Shown here: positions 1-12,600 of the stretch, in pieces
Layout: every line of letters starts with the position of its first letter
Numbering within the stretch: the first letter of the stretch is position 1
From: Posidonia oceanica
Lineage: Eukaryota; Streptophyta; Magnoliopsida; Alismatales; Posidoniaceae
Assembly: GCA_037176725.1 (NCBI GenBank)
Contig: JAZBRS010000049.1
Span: forward strand, 31,302,001-31,366,000
Direction: 5' to 3'
DNA: 64,000 nucleotides
Notes under the pieces: generated by a model
What the model was told of the DNA's origin: nothing
What the model saw: only the letters and a program-made list of their open reading frames with translations
The model's database searches: none
Translations under genes and position numbers: made by a program

Positions 1-335
1 CTATATACATTGTTTTTCCTACTTCCAATAAATAATACTTTCTTAGTAACAGCATCAATAATAGTGCATACTTTCTTATCAAAAATTACTTTGTATCCTT
101 TATCACAAAGTTGGCTAATGCTAATAAGATTATGCTTGAGGTCATCTACAAGAAGTACATTTTCTATAGAGGGATCTTCGGCATTACCTATGTTCCCGAT
201 TCCGACTATCTTGCCTTCGCCATTATCTTCGAACGTGATGGTTCCATCGTCCTTTGACTTAAGAGTGCTTAGGAGTTTATGTTCTCCAATCATGTGAAGA
301 GAGCAGCCACTATCCAATATCCATTTAGATTTCAT
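1..335 (-). pseudogene. copia pol fragment, protease/pre-integrase region
   Basis: Minus-strand translation begins near 335 and contains WILDSGCSLHM, the copia aspartic-protease active site (usual form DSGCSRHM). It continues through HNLISISQLCDKGY, a conserved stretch between protease and integrase. The reading frame runs off the left window edge. It is separated from gag by a stretch of stops and frame changes at 340-597, so the polyprotein is broken. Confidence 0.8.
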
Positions 336-597
336 CATTTTCCTACATTAGATGAAAGTAGAGTCTTAGGAACCCATATTTTCTTTTGATGAGTTATGCC
401 ATATTTATTTCTTGGAACCCATTTAGAGTTTTGTTTTCTTGTTACAAATACATATTTTTCTTTTGTAGTTTCCCTTATAAAGCCATTTTCATAATGTGTG
501 TTTTGGAATGGAGAGAATCCTATACCATGCTTATATAGTGTTTTTCTTTGGTTTGAGAGTAAAAGATCTAGATTTTGTTTTCCCTTTGTAAACTTAG

Positions 598-1923
598 TTA
601 CTGTGTTAAGTCATTGCTTTTGTCTTTTAGAATTGAAATGTCTTTTTCAAGATTTTTTATTTTATATTTCATTTGACTTAAGCTCATATTTAGCTCTACA
701 TTTTTTTGATCTAGTTCTTCATTTTCTAATACCATTTTCTTTCCTTCTTCTATTAGAGAGTTATTTACAAAATTTAAGTGATCAATATTAAAAGTCATAT
801 TTTTAGATTTTACTTTCAGATTTTTATATTTTTCATATAAGTCATTGAATGCATCTAATAGTTCTTCTGTATCTATTTCAGGAGATGAACATGGATTATC
901 ACCTTGTGCCATGAAGTACATGTCAGCTGATTCATTTTCTGAAGGAGATTCTTCATCAGAAGAAGAATCACTATCTTCCCATATAGCCTGTAGTATTTTT
1001 TTCTTGAATTTTTTAAAGTTGTTATTATCCTTTTTAAAAGTTTTCATTTTTAATAATGGACAATCTCTTTTTATATGTCCGGGTTTGTTGCATTTATAGC
1101 AAAGTGGAGTCTCATCTTTGTTATTCGATTTTTCAGGAAATTTTCCATTTCTTTTATATTTTCCATTTCTAATGAATTTTTTAAATCTTCTAGTTAGAAG
1201 AGCAGTATCTTCATCTTCCTCTTCCTCTGATTCTTCAAAATCAGTAGTTATGTTTAAGGCTATATTTTTTCTATTTATTCCTTTTTCAGTTTCTTTATCT
1301 TTTATTTGGACTTCATAGGAAATCAAATTTCCCATAAGTTCCTCTAGTGAGTAGTTTGACAAATCTTTTGCTTCCTCAATGGCCGTTGTTTTCTTTTCCC
1401 ATTCTTGAGTTAAAGACCTCAGAATTTTTCTTACTAGGTCACTTTGAGAGTATCATTTTCCTAGTGATTGTAATGGATTAGTAATTTCATTAAATCTTGT
1501 AAACATTTCACTAATGGGTTCATTAGGTTTCATTTTAAATAATTCATATTTATGTACTAACATATTTATTTTAGTTTCTTTTACTTGGTTGGTTCCTTCA
1601 TGAGTGACTTCTAGATTATACCAAGCTTCATGTGAAGTTTTGCAATTAGATATCCTATTAAATTATTCTTGATTAACAGCATAGAATAATATGTTGAGTC
1701 CCTTAGCAGCTAGTTGCGCAAGTTTCTTTTCTTCTTCATTCCAATCTTTGTAAGAAGTGTTGTAAATTGTGTAGCCATTTATAACAATATCCCAAAGTTC
1801 AAAATTAATTGATTTTAGATAAATAACCATTCTAACTTTCCAATAGTTGTAGTTAAGACCATCAAAGAAGGATAGCCTGTTAATGCTTTGACCCTCTGCT
1901 ATGTTGTTATTAACATAAGCCAT
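598..1923 (-). pseudogene. copia gag polyprotein, two internal stops
   Basis: The start ATG is at 1923-1921, about 40 bp past the primer-binding site. The N-terminus has the UBN2/DUF4219-type signature (SINRLSFFDGLNYNYWK, then LW and W anchors). The frame continues past stops near 1663 and 1450 with VTHEGTNQVKETKI and VRKILRSL, typical of gag. An acidic Glu/Ser-rich stretch, the CCHC zinc knuckle CYKCNKPGHIKRDC (nucleic-acid binding) and a C-terminal coiled-coil-like segment follow. All pieces are in one frame, so decay is by point stops, not rearrangement. The role in an intact copy is the capsid/nucleocapsid of the virus-like particle. Confidence 0.85.
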
Positions 1924-1963
1924 TTTATCTAGAGATGAATTTAAATCTTAGTCTAGATAATCC

Positions 1964-1975
1964 GCTCTGATACCA
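1964..1975 (-). other. Primer-binding site (initiator-Met tRNA)
   Basis: On the minus strand this reads TGGTATCAGAGC, complementary to the 3' end of initiator methionine tRNA. It lies two bases inside the LTR boundary, which fixes the LTR end at 1978 and the element orientation as minus. Confidence 0.9.
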
Positions 1976-2492
1976 ATTGTTGGATCAAATGGCTTCTCTC
2001 TAAAGGGGGTGAATAGAGATTATATGTATAATAGGTTGAGATTTACTAATTTTAAATCTAATCAAATTATCTTAATTTGAACTATAAAGGAAAATGCATA
2101 CACAGAATGAAGAAGAGAGATAATGAGCAATCAACACAATAATTTATAGTGGTTCGGCCAAATCCCGGCCTAGTCCACTCTCTCAAAATCACCTTGAGGT
2201 TTCCTTAATCTTTAAACCAAAAGATTGCTTACTTGTTTGTTGAAAGTTTCCTTCAACAAAGACCTTGCAACTTCTAGTTGCCGCTTCTCCAAACCGGAGA
2301 AGACAATCATTGGTTGTAGTATAAGATTGCAGACCGTACTCTCTTTTTGCCAAGCTCTGAAGCGGAGTGTTGACGTAGTAGCTTGAGGAGGCTTGGAAAA
2401 CACTTGAAGATGTAAATCTAGCTCTTTGTGCTTGTATGAAGTCAAGTATGTGTATATGATCAAGGTGTACCCTTAGAGGTCCAATGGGGATC

Positions 2493-2502
2493 CCTTTTAT
2501 AG
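2493..2502 (-). promoter_or_regulatory. LTR TATA box
   Basis: The minus strand reads CTATAAAAGG, a strong plant TATA box placed mid-LTR. The transcript would run leftward through R-U5 into gag. Confidence 0.65.
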
Positions 2503-2560
2503 GCAAAAGTCCAACCCAAATGTGTCTCTAACGACTAGAAAATCTTCTCCAACGTTCTGA

Positions 2561-2785
2561 AACGGCTAGTTGAACGGAGCACTAAAATTCAATGGAATGC
2601 CGTTTATTTCCAGCTCACGACCAAAACGGAGCACCGTTCTGGACCGGAGTACCGTTTTGAGTTTCTCTTCAACGGGGTGCCGTTTTGGCACGTTTCTTCT
2701 TTTCTTTTATTCAAGCTCTATTCAGCCCATTTACTGCTGAGCCCATTCACAAAACGAAGCGCCGTTATACAACGGTGTGTCGTTT
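2561..2785. repeat. Cluster of palindromic AACGG-N4-CCGTT repeats in the LTR
   Basis: At least four variants of an imperfect palindrome AACGG-NNNN-CCGTT occur (for example AACGGAGCACCGTT near 2625), each with different spacer bases, plus lone AACGG half sites. They lie directly upstream, in transcript sense, of the LTR TATA box. AACGG is also the core of the MYB3R/MSA cell-cycle element. Whether these are binding sites here is inference. Confidence 0.7.
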
Positions 2786-3080
2786 ATGATCTTTTAAGCA
2801 CAATCTATTCAGATATCTTATCTTCCTAATTTCTATACAATTGATTAATCTCACAAGATCTTTTGATATCTTTACAAACTTTTACAATCAATTACAACAT
2901 TTATACTTAGAAATAACATACATTGTTTTTCTATTCTTCAGCCTATATTTCAATCTTCTTTGATGCTTTGAGTATCATTGTAAAACATGCTATATCAATC
3001 TCAAATAACCATGTTAAGCATATAATATTATATCACATATATCATCAAAACATAATATATATTTGGAGTATTTTCCAACA

Positions 3081-3359
3081 CAACTGACTTGCTTGCAAAT
3101 CTGGAACTGAACTTGATGCAACTTGATCTTGAACATAGCTTGTAATTGCAGTTGCAATGAATTTCTTCGACAAAGTATATCTTTGGTTGTTAAATGTTAC
3201 CTTAATATGAAAAGTGTAGGACAATGAAAGTCGTGATTTAATTATGTCATTCAATTCTTCTTCGTCATCATCCTATATTCCCAAAAATAGCGATTAGAAT
3301 GTCTGATAAGATAGTAATTGAAATACTAAAAAAAATTAGCGATTATTTACCTCGCCAGC
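3081..3359. other. Unassigned sequence between LTR and Helitron remnants
   Basis: AT-rich sequence with no gene or clear repeat boundary. It could be flanking genomic DNA or the degraded 3' end of the Helitron-type element. Confidence 0.4.
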
Positions 3360-4873
3360 AATCTGCTTGAGTTTATTCAATGGCACACCTAAAACTTGAT
3401 CACATCGTCTCCAAACAATGTGACAAGCACATAACCAATTTTGTCTTTCACCTTGACATCCATCCTAGCCCTATTAAGGAAGTTATAAAAGATTTGAACG
3501 AAAATATTCTAATTAGAATAAGATCCAATGTCATGTCTGTTAGTAGAATTTATATTCAGGATTCAATTTAAGGAATAACCTAGAATATAAGTTGGGAGAA
3601 GTAGCTTGACAATTTGAACATTGGCGTCCATCATTAGATGGTCTAAAAATCTTTTTGCACATGGAGCATGAAACATACCATAGTTCCTTATCAGTTTTGA
3701 TAGCAATAATCTCACCAACAATGACAAATGTGATCCCCTAAAATCATATTTGATTAGTTCATTGAATGATGGTTTGGGAAGGGGGGTGGGGATTAGCGTA
3801 CATTAAGATTTCCTTTAAATTACATGAAGAGGTAAGTCTTTTGAAGAAGTGATCATGTTGGCAATAGTGGTGGTCTCAATGTTGACAGCATTAGTATGAG
3901 TGGACAATGGAATTTTTCTCAAAGATGCAAGCGAAGAATCTTCCATTTTGTTGGTACGAATCCTATAAAAACATACTTTACTATAGAATAAGCAACAAAA
4001 AAAATTGTATGATAAGGTCTGAATTGTTATACGGGCAATTAATATTGTAAATAATTACCATATGAAGAAATATTTAGCCTCAGGAATATCCTCTTGGTCA
4101 ATTTGAAGTTTCGTACATACTGTATTGCTAAGGCAATGATTCCCTGTTATTCAAAGTAACTTATGAAATATGATGTAATATTTAGTAGATAAATGATGCT
4201 AACATGAACGTATGCTTACCTAAGTATATTAGCACACGTAGGTGGGTTGCGAAGAGAATACTGCACTATAAGAATTTCAAATGCCTTTGTAAGAATTTCA
4301 GAAGTTTCAATGGCATGATCTCCCCATAAAGTTAACCACACTGTACATTCATTATTTAAAGGAGAGAAGAAAATTTAACAAACTTTGATTATTGTTATAT
4401 AAACATGAATTAATTAGAAATAGGGAAAAGAAACCTATCATCAATGATTGTGATTTCACTTTTTTGGGTAACATTCGAAAATTTAGTTGGAATGTCTTTG
4501 ACAGGTTTGAAGTTGATAATAACTCCTATAACATCTGCCATTATATCAATTTGAAAGGAAAAGTTAGACATAACAACATACAAAAAAAGAAACTTTACTG
4601 ATGAGACATACTAACCAGTCAATCGAGAATAATCGAGACCTATTCCTTGTAGCTTATCCATTGGAGTGATATAACGTTTCATTAATGGTATGGTTCCATC
4701 ATCTTCAACTTTCTCAACTCTTGATCTAGAAGATACATTGATCTGATAATCGTAGGCACAATCTTGTATCTACGAATACGCTCAAAGATCCTAACATTCT
4801 TAAAGAGGTATACCAAACCAATCTCCATTATGTTTCTCCACGTAAGATCATCGCCATCAACAAAACCTTGCAT
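3360..4873 (-). pseudogene. RPA1-like (replication protein A large subunit) remnant
   Basis: Exon-like pieces on the minus strand resemble RPA1/DUF223 OB-fold proteins. Around 4873-4682, MQGFVDGDDLTWRNIM and YKIVPTIIRSMYLLD look like the first OB fold. At 3735-3590, ELWYVSCSMCKKIF followed by CSNC forms the CxxC...CxxC zinc ribbon of the RPA1 C-terminal domain. Near 3470, DKIGYVLVTLFGDDVIK matches the final OB strand. Intact homologues bind single-stranded DNA. Stops and frame changes between pieces make this copy non-functional or intron-broken; I could not join it convincingly. Confidence 0.6.
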
Positions 4874-6399
4874 TTCATTTCCCTACAAGGAATGACTCAC
4901 GATGAATCCCAAACATTGAATAACCAATATCAATTGCGAATAGGCTGTGATTAATCTTGGGTCAGTCTTGCATCATGATTCTTCCTTTTCTAATAGATTC
5001 GAGGAAAAATGAGATATTCTAAAAAAAGTGTGTGTACATACAATATTATTGTACCTTAAACAATTAAACATTGGTAAATTTATAACATTGAAACAATGAA
5101 ATGAAACCTATTATATTTAAAATGAAGGATTATAATACTGTTAATAATACTTATTTTGCCATCGATAAGAACAGAAGTTAGAGTCTATTCACGAAATTAG
5201 AAACAATGAAAACATAGAAACCTATTATATTTAAAATGAAGGATTATAATATCGTCAATAATACTCACCTCACGATTCATAACAATATAAGTTAAAGCCT
5301 TACTCCTCATTGGTCCAAAGATGTAACCGTAAAATAGTTTTGTAATACGAATATGGTAAATGGACAGGAAGGTGTTTGCTGATGTAGGATATGATACAAT
5401 CGTTCTGTTTGGTCTCACTGAAAAGAAACAAATGTAAATATATGATTGTAGAGCACACTTTGGATCGGTAACAAAAATGTATAGTACAAATAATATCACA
5501 AGTTTTGTGCGAACACAACTTTAGAGTAAGATAAATGTTAAACATTTGTAAATATCATTTGAAATGAAAATGTCATAAAAAAATTTAAATTTTTTATCTA
5601 AAGTAAGGTATTATAAAAAAAATAATGAAGGCAAGGAATACATCTTCTAACACAATATGCAAGTTATCGTAACTAAAGTTAAACAAAAATGAGAATTACC
5701 ATCTTCCATGGGAGTTTTCCCTTTCTCCATTGGACTTCTCGTCTTAGTCACGATTTTTGATGGACAATGTTTCAGTTTAGATGATTTCAACACAAAACGA
5801 TCTCCTTCCTCTTGAAGCAATAACTTTCTTTTGCAATCAGAATGTGTAAATGGTTCTTTTTGTTGTTCTAAGGGTAAGGAATCAAGAATTTCACTAGAGT
5901 TAATAGCATGATTCCTTTTCCACTTTCAGTAACAGTTGAACCTTGAATGGGTGATTGAAACTCGAGTCCTATGTATATAAGTAGAAGAAGTTTAGGATCA
6001 TATAAATTGATAAAGTTATTTTTCAATATATGAAAGTGAATGCACATGTTAAAAAAGAGAACTTATTTTTTCAATGTGTGAAAGTGAATGCAGATGATAA
6101 AAAAGAGAACTTACCTTCTTTTTCCGTTACTTGTTGAAGTTTACGTTTCTTGAAATTGATAGTTTCCAAATCATCATCAGAGCGAGAGTCCATTAGGTGC
6201 CTTGGATTGACTACAAGTAACATTGAGAAACATGGCATGTATTAAAAACATAATAAAGGACGAGTGGCCAAAGCAATAGGCATATTTTTTTAAGCAATGA
6301 CTAAAATTTTATAAGAAACATGCACATGTTTAGTCAAGATATTACATTAAACAAACCTTATCAAAATACACGAAGTATTACTGTCAACATTGAACATTT

Positions 6400-6660
6400 G
6401 ATCCATTAACTGCATCTAAAACTTCATGATAAACAACATTCTTTGTACATTTTGGAGGGACACCTTCTTGTGGGTATAATAACATTTTGATGTCATTTCT
6501 TAATGTAGCCCTTGAAACAACAACATACAATTGGCCATGGGAAAAGACTGGATTTGCAAAAACAAACCAACCTTTTCAAGGGTTTGACCTTGCCTTTTAT
6601 TTATAGTCATTGCAAAAGCCAACTTAATTGTAAATTGTTTTCTTTTCAAACAGAAACATG
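6400..6660 (-). pseudogene. PIF1-like helicase C-terminal fragment (Helitron type)
   Basis: The minus strand encodes LAFAMTINKRQGQTLEK, then after a one-frame shift NPVFSHGQLYVVVSRAT. These are the conserved last two helicase motifs of PIF1/RRM3 proteins found at the C-terminus of Helitron Rep-Hel. The frameshift lies between the two motifs. The upstream helicase motifs (Walker A) were not found at 6.7-9 kb. Confidence 0.75.
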
Positions 6661-6670
6661 AATCCATTTT

Positions 6671-9635
6671 AGACACCTAAAACTATTCTGGGGATATAGA
6701 CACGATGACCATTGCCTTGTGTTAAGGAATATATACATGTTGCTTTGTATAAATAGCCCAGCAATGGCAGCCATAGAAGAATCTTTTGTCTATGCTTGTT
6801 ATAACCATTGCCTTGTGTTAACATTCCATTTATTTTTTGGGTGCTTGTGTCTTAAAAAAATTGTGTGCCTTGCATGGGTTCCCCAATGTTGATGATAGTT
6901 TAGTGGCGATTTTTTCTTGAAGAAATAACAATGAAAATAAAGTATCAATGTTTACATTTACCTACAAATATATAGAGAAGATATCTCACTAAGTTGCATA
7001 GTCACAAATCGCAAATTCTCAGGACATAGAGGATAAAATTTCAAACTTCATTTGTCAGTCTAGATATTCTAATTTCTCATGTAACCTTCCAATTTCATTG
7101 GTCATTGCATGAATCAAAGAAGCAAGAAATGGGAGAATGACATAAGTACTCTTTGGAGATCGGTAGTTGTGAATATACTACAAAAATAATTTTAATCATA
7201 TAAGGAATAAATCAGCTTACCTCAAGGAAAAGCTTGAGAAGAAATAGGAAAAGACAAACCTGTATTAACAAAAAGAGATCCTAATCAATCTTCATTCCTT
7301 TATAAAGCTATTAGAGTAAAAATGCTTTCAGATTATAAAGGAAACTCATTAAAGTAAGCTACATCTAATTCGATGCAGTATTGAATACTATGTTGGTAAC
7401 AATAAGTCATTATTATGGATACATGCGATTATAAAAAAAAATTGTAAAAGTAGATATCAATGTGAGATGATGTGTTGAATAGAAGAAATTCAACTATTTA
7501 TCATCTAATTCATATACTTCAACTAATTTATTAAAAGTTAAATGACAAACAAATAATAACTGGATGTGACACATTTTTTTATCAAAAATGCAAAGTATAA
7601 AAGTTATTTACCAAGGACTCTTAAAACATCTTCAGAAGAAGGATATGATATGCATATCACCTACAAAAGTTAAGCTTAGACAAAATACTTTCACACAAAT
7701 ACCTAAACTACAAACACGACATAGATATATAACACTCTTTGTAACAACGTACTCATAAAAATGTTAAGGAGAATCCAATTTATGCTTAATCTACTATGCA
7801 TGGTAAATGCAGTCATGCTTTTCATGTCTACTGAATTTTCAATAATAATTAACATTAACTCAAATATCACTATGATTTTTACTACTAATGACATACTTTA
7901 GAAAAGAAATATCAGTACGATTTCATATCATTATGATTTTCATTAACTCATATTTTTATTCACATATTGTTAACTGACTCTCCAAAATTTGACTATCCAT
8001 TTCAAAAAGAAACACAGAACATTGGAACATTACAAAACACCTCCTCAGTAGCACCAAAGCACCAATGCTCTAACTGAGCCAGCCCTGCTTTCACGTATTC
8101 AACGGAAGAACAACATTCCCGTCGCAAAAGAAGACTATAGAAAGGAGAAAAGAAAACCTCAATACATTAAGACTTAGTTCTAAGCATACTATAGCGTCTA
8201 CCTTCCCAATGTCCTTGATAGTATCCACATATTTAAGTAAAAGAAGAGTAAAATGATATGTTCAATACATTCAGCTTTGATACATGTTATTCAAGGACTA
8301 TACTAACAAAGATTCAAGTAATTGAGTAATAAGCTATTAAACAACAAATGTTATTTTTGCTATGTCTCAACTTTTCCATTATAACAACTGATTTGTAGAT
8401 CAGAAGAATCTGTCAATCAATACAATATCTTTGGAATCATTTTTTTTTTGCTTTATCACGTACTTTTGAATTGTTTTTTGAGCAGTGATCAATATTTTAT
8501 TGAAAGAAAAAGGATGAAAAAGAAAGGCATGAGTGTCGAAGAAGGGTGTGTAGAAGCATGGAAAAGGTCAATGATTTGTCGTCTTATGTGCAGAAGCGAT
8601 GAGAAGGGGAGGAGATAGGATTAACGGAAGCGAGAAGGGAAGGAGATGAGAATAGCAAAGGAGAAGGGAGAAGATGTGTGGAAGCAGAAGGTGACTTGTC
8701 GTCTTATGTGCGAAAGCGATGAGAAGGAGAGGAAACAAGATTAGCAAATGAGACAGATGTATAGAGGAGAGTTAACGGAGGAGACGGAACTGAATTACAT
8801 CTGCAACTATTTTGAAATCTACTTGTTCACACGAGGAGCACACGTTTTGTAATAAGAAAAGATGAGACAATAGATGTACATCGCAAATTTTATCGCGAGT
8901 TGCAAAAAGACAACGAACCTTTTAGAAACCTCCTTCAACGAATTACAACATGACCGACCGGTAAACGACTTCTCTACCCGGTTAATTTTTTTTTATAGAA
9001 AACACCTGGTTAATTATTAGCCGCCATCCATAGTCCATACAGCAGATACAAGAACAATATCATAGATGTTCATTCATAGATAAGCTCTAGTTTCTACAAT
9101 GAACCAAAAAAGAAAGAAAAGGTATCACTTCTCTAAGAAACTACAGACGGATTATGTGGTAGACAGCATCCAAGGGACATGTACCCGCAAATTGTGGGGA
9201 TCTTTCTAGATTGTGCTGGATCAACTCTCCAGATTGGTTCATGCAAACCAACATAACCTCTTTATTGTATTTGTATATACAATTGATACTTAGTAAAACT
9301 TGGCTAACTCAATAGGAGAGCTAACTTACAGCATTCTTCGCATATTATCTACTAGTCTACCACTATTGAGTTAAACAACTAGAGTACTACAGAATTTACA
9401 AAATATTCCATCAAATGAAGTGGCTGGCCACTATATATTGCTGCATGTGTCAGGAAGAGGGAGAGATGATGTGTGCATTTCCCAGTGATGCTGCATTAGT
9501 GATCACTGCTCGTAAATCTCATGATTACGTGTCGACAAGTAAAGAGGACTCCATTGCCAGATAAACCCACCATGAAGGAGTATGACACCAGATGTGCACT
9601 TGCTCTAGTTGATATGATCAATTACTTTGTCTCCA
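6671..9635. other. AT-rich intergenic stretch, no gene recognised
   Basis: Contains scattered simple AT tracts and a purine-rich patch (about 8500-8790, repeated AGAAGGGAGGAGAT-like phrases) but no convincing exon, RNA gene or terminal repeat. Its right end (9.0-9.6 kb) probably includes the 3' UTR of the minus-strand gene that ends at 9636. Confidence 0.5.
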
Positions 9636-12600
9636 TCATCGCCAACGCTTCACCTCTTGCCTGTGAGTATAGATTAAATTACACAATTGTAGTAAAGAAC
9701 AATATCTTAGGTTTGTACACCTGCTAACAATTAATTTTGGCATGATAGTCAAGCTTGCCATGCCTATCAGCAATTGCTTTTTGGTATATTAGTCAAGCTT
9801 GCTAACAAATAAGATAAAAACTAGGACTTATGAAATAACAGATGGAATACCTTGGCTTTTTCATATTGACAACCAGATCACTGGTCCGTGATGAGACCAT
9901 CTGCAGTAAGTCATTGTAAGTTTTATAATTATCTCAGTTCACTAAAATGCATACTGGAATGTGGGAAAGTATGATAACATGTCTTATAAAAAAGGGAATC
10001 CCAATATCAGCAAACAACCTGTTTGACTTCTGCCTTTGATTTTCTTGCTGTTGGAGGGGTGGCAAGCTTCGAAATTCCACAAGTTTCACTTACTCCATTG
10101 ACCACTTCTCTCTACACAAATATCAATGTAAGCTTTCTTCAAATAGGATCCAACTAGAAACTTGTCTTGGAGACACGAGTGAATCATTAATGATATAAGA
10201 AAGTGAAATAACATTTCAAAATTTCAGTGGCCAAAGACAGGAATACTACACTACCTTGCTAATTGCTATGTTGTCTCTTAATCCTAAGAAATGCCAATAT
10301 CACAAATGGAAACTAAAACAAGGACTATAGTTTTTTTTATGTATATATCCTTCAGAAATCATTGCAAACTTTCTTCAAAAAAGAAGAGAAAAAACAAAAT
10401 AATTGCCAACTTTTACTGCAAATGAATCCCAACACATCTATGGCTAACTTTTTATCTCTCTCAGACCCTTCAGATATACTTGGCCCCCAGATCTATCTTG
10501 CAGTTTTGCAATATGAGATTAGGGCTCGAACATGGTTTAGTTTCCTAGCTCTCAGTTGTATCACATGAGAAGGCCCATGTTACAGACAATCGCAGATTGT
10601 ATTGCAGTCTCTCTTGTAAAATCTTCAAGAATACCCATGTGGAGAAAGGTGAAACTGAATATCATAAGTTAGGCGATTCATATCATAAGTTATCTGATTG
10701 GATGCCTGATTAAGATCATGTTCAGAATTCAAAGCATATTGAAACATAAATCTTGCAAATGATGTTGGCTCATAGGATCTTTCTAATATCTAATAAATTT
10801 GACAATATACTACTTATGATTGAATGCCAACCTGATGTTAACTTCTTAGAGACCAGTTCCAAATTGTGGCAAATGACTCTGACAGGGAAAAAAAGTCTTA
10901 AAACATGTAAGACTAGTCACCCTAAATGTGCCCCTTGACTTTGAAGAGTCTAAGACAAAGAGGAAGAAACCAACTTCAATATAGGAAATTGTGGTAGTAT
11001 CTATGACATTAGTTGCCAAATTTGGCATACTATGCATTGTCAAGCCATAAAAAGTAAACAAATTATTGATAGAAGAGAGATGAAAAACAGAGCTTTAATT
11101 CTATATGTTTTTCATTTATTTATTTTTAAGTCCTTTTTTATCCTCCGATCAGTTGTTTTCCACCATGGTTTGGGGAGAATAACAGTACATATCTAAATCT
11201 TGAAGGAATCAAAACTCCACTCAATGATCCTGTTTGACCATTTATGCAGATGACTGTTCACAAAAGAGAGCTCAATCACTTAACTTATTACCAGGCTTAC
11301 CTACGTTGCCATAGCACAAAAGATAGACATTTAGATGAACAAATGGGTAGATGGCATGGAGATTTTCACCTCTTGTTTTCCTCTGACTCTAACACCACCA
11401 GAATTTGATCTGCTATTTAAATGAGGTCTATCTGATGGAGGGAGATTAATAGACCTGAAAAATAAATGGATAGTTTGAGCACACATTTTTAAGGGGAAAA
11501 CAAAAGCATATCTTCTTAAACACCATCGTAACTTAATAAGCAAACAACTTCCATTTTCTCTCTATTTTAATAACCCCAAACTAATTTGTGTTTGCATTTT
11601 CTTAATCTGTTATATTTGCAAATGTTCAATGTTTTTAAGTGATCGCCACCTATAATCAAGAGATTCTTCAAAAACAATCATTTCAGTTTGAGGATGTATG
11701 AATAGTTATATTGGTTGTTTATTCAAGCAGAAGACCATAATATAAAATATAGGAAAAGGTAGTAAATGGTGTAGAATGAATCCAAATATTAGGAAGCGTA
11801 GGGCTTTCTGTGCATTACCATGGTTTTGGCCTCTCTGTTGATCCATCTCTTTCCTTAATTTTGTTACAGTTATTTTCCATAACTAGAGGTTTTCTGCAAA
11901 AAGATTCATGTTGCCTACAGACAAGATGTTGAACTTTAGAATTCTAAATAGAAAATTGATATAATTCAAAAAATAAACAGAGGAATTTTGATTCAAAATT
12001 CAATATGAATCAAGAAATAAACAGATAAAATAAACCTATTTCGCTCTAAATTTGTGCTTTTCTTGCTGCTGCCAACAGTTTTCGTCTTTGAAATGTTCTG
12101 CAAGAGTGAGCCAGTAGTTAACACAAATAGTATGAAATACATTACAAATGAATATAAAGATAGAAATGGTCAAGTTACAATGATGAAAACAATGGTAACA
12201 TCATGGTCCCATGCCTAAGCTATAAATACCTACCAAAAAGTGAGAATAGATATGTCGGCTGTATGAAGAGTTACATTTTGGTGCAAATTCAAAAAACTAA
12301 TGAGCCATACTTTTATGCATTGAAGTGTAAACATATCTAAAATAAGAATGGCTAAAATGACATCTGTGTCAGCTGTGACACAAAACAAGTGCAAATCTCA
12401 GACCAATATAAGAAAGCAACCATTACTAATAGGCTCACCTGTAAAGGCAACTCGTCTTTACCATGACCAACCGATGTAGAAGTAACTGTTGTTTTGGAAT
12501 TAAATTTCCCACTTCCACTGCCTTTAAGACCAGTACTTGGTCGTTTTTCAGTAACAGCTCGTTTTTCTTTGGAAAAAGAAAAAGGTCGTGGGATGGTGAT

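Larger units (their letters stand above)
1..3080 (-). mobile_element. Truncated Sirevirus-like Ty1/copia retrotransposon
   Basis: Read on the minus strand this is the 5' part of a copia element: LTR (1978-3080), primer-binding site matching initiator-Met tRNA (1964-1975), gag (598-1923) and the start of pol with an aspartic-protease motif (1-335). The rest of pol and the other LTR lie beyond the left edge. A gag with a UBN2-type N-terminus and CCHC knuckle, an LTR of about 1.1 kb, and palindromic repeats just upstream of the LTR TATA box are typical of Sireviruses. That lineage call is from family knowledge and would need a pol phylogeny. Several in-frame stops make the copy inactive. Confidence 0.85.
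1978..3080 (-). repeat. 5' LTR of the Sirevirus-like element (1.1 kb)
   Basis: The stretch is bounded by TGTTGG at 1978 and CCAACA at 3080, a perfect 6-bp terminal inverted repeat of the TG...CA type. It abuts the primer-binding site. A TATA box (2493-2502) and an upstream palindrome cluster (2561-2785) mark the minus-strand promoter. The matching 3' LTR is outside the window, so the target-site duplication cannot be checked. Confidence 0.85.
3360..6670 (-). mobile_element. Decayed autonomous-type Helitron remnant (RPA1-like plus PIF1-like helicase)
   Basis: Two minus-strand protein remnants characteristic of plant autonomous Helitrons lie together: the C-terminal end of a PIF1-family helicase at about 6400-6660, and downstream of it pieces of an RPA1-like single-strand-binding protein at about 3360-4873. 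Plant Helitrons commonly carry both. The Rep domain, the 5' TC end and the 3' hairpin/CTRR end were not located, so the outer limits are approximate. Confidence 0.6.

Noticed and set aside
3560..5545. Short open frames at 4392-4601 plus and 5197-5545 minus as separate small genes
   Set aside because: They fall in AT-rich sequence between RPA1-like pieces and have no motif; most likely chance or intron.
9521..9727. Plus-strand open frame containing ALALVDMINYFVSIIANA with an apparent GTGAGT donor
   Set aside because: The opposite strand carries the last exon of the WVD2-like gene, whose acceptor explains the donor-like bases; no homology found.
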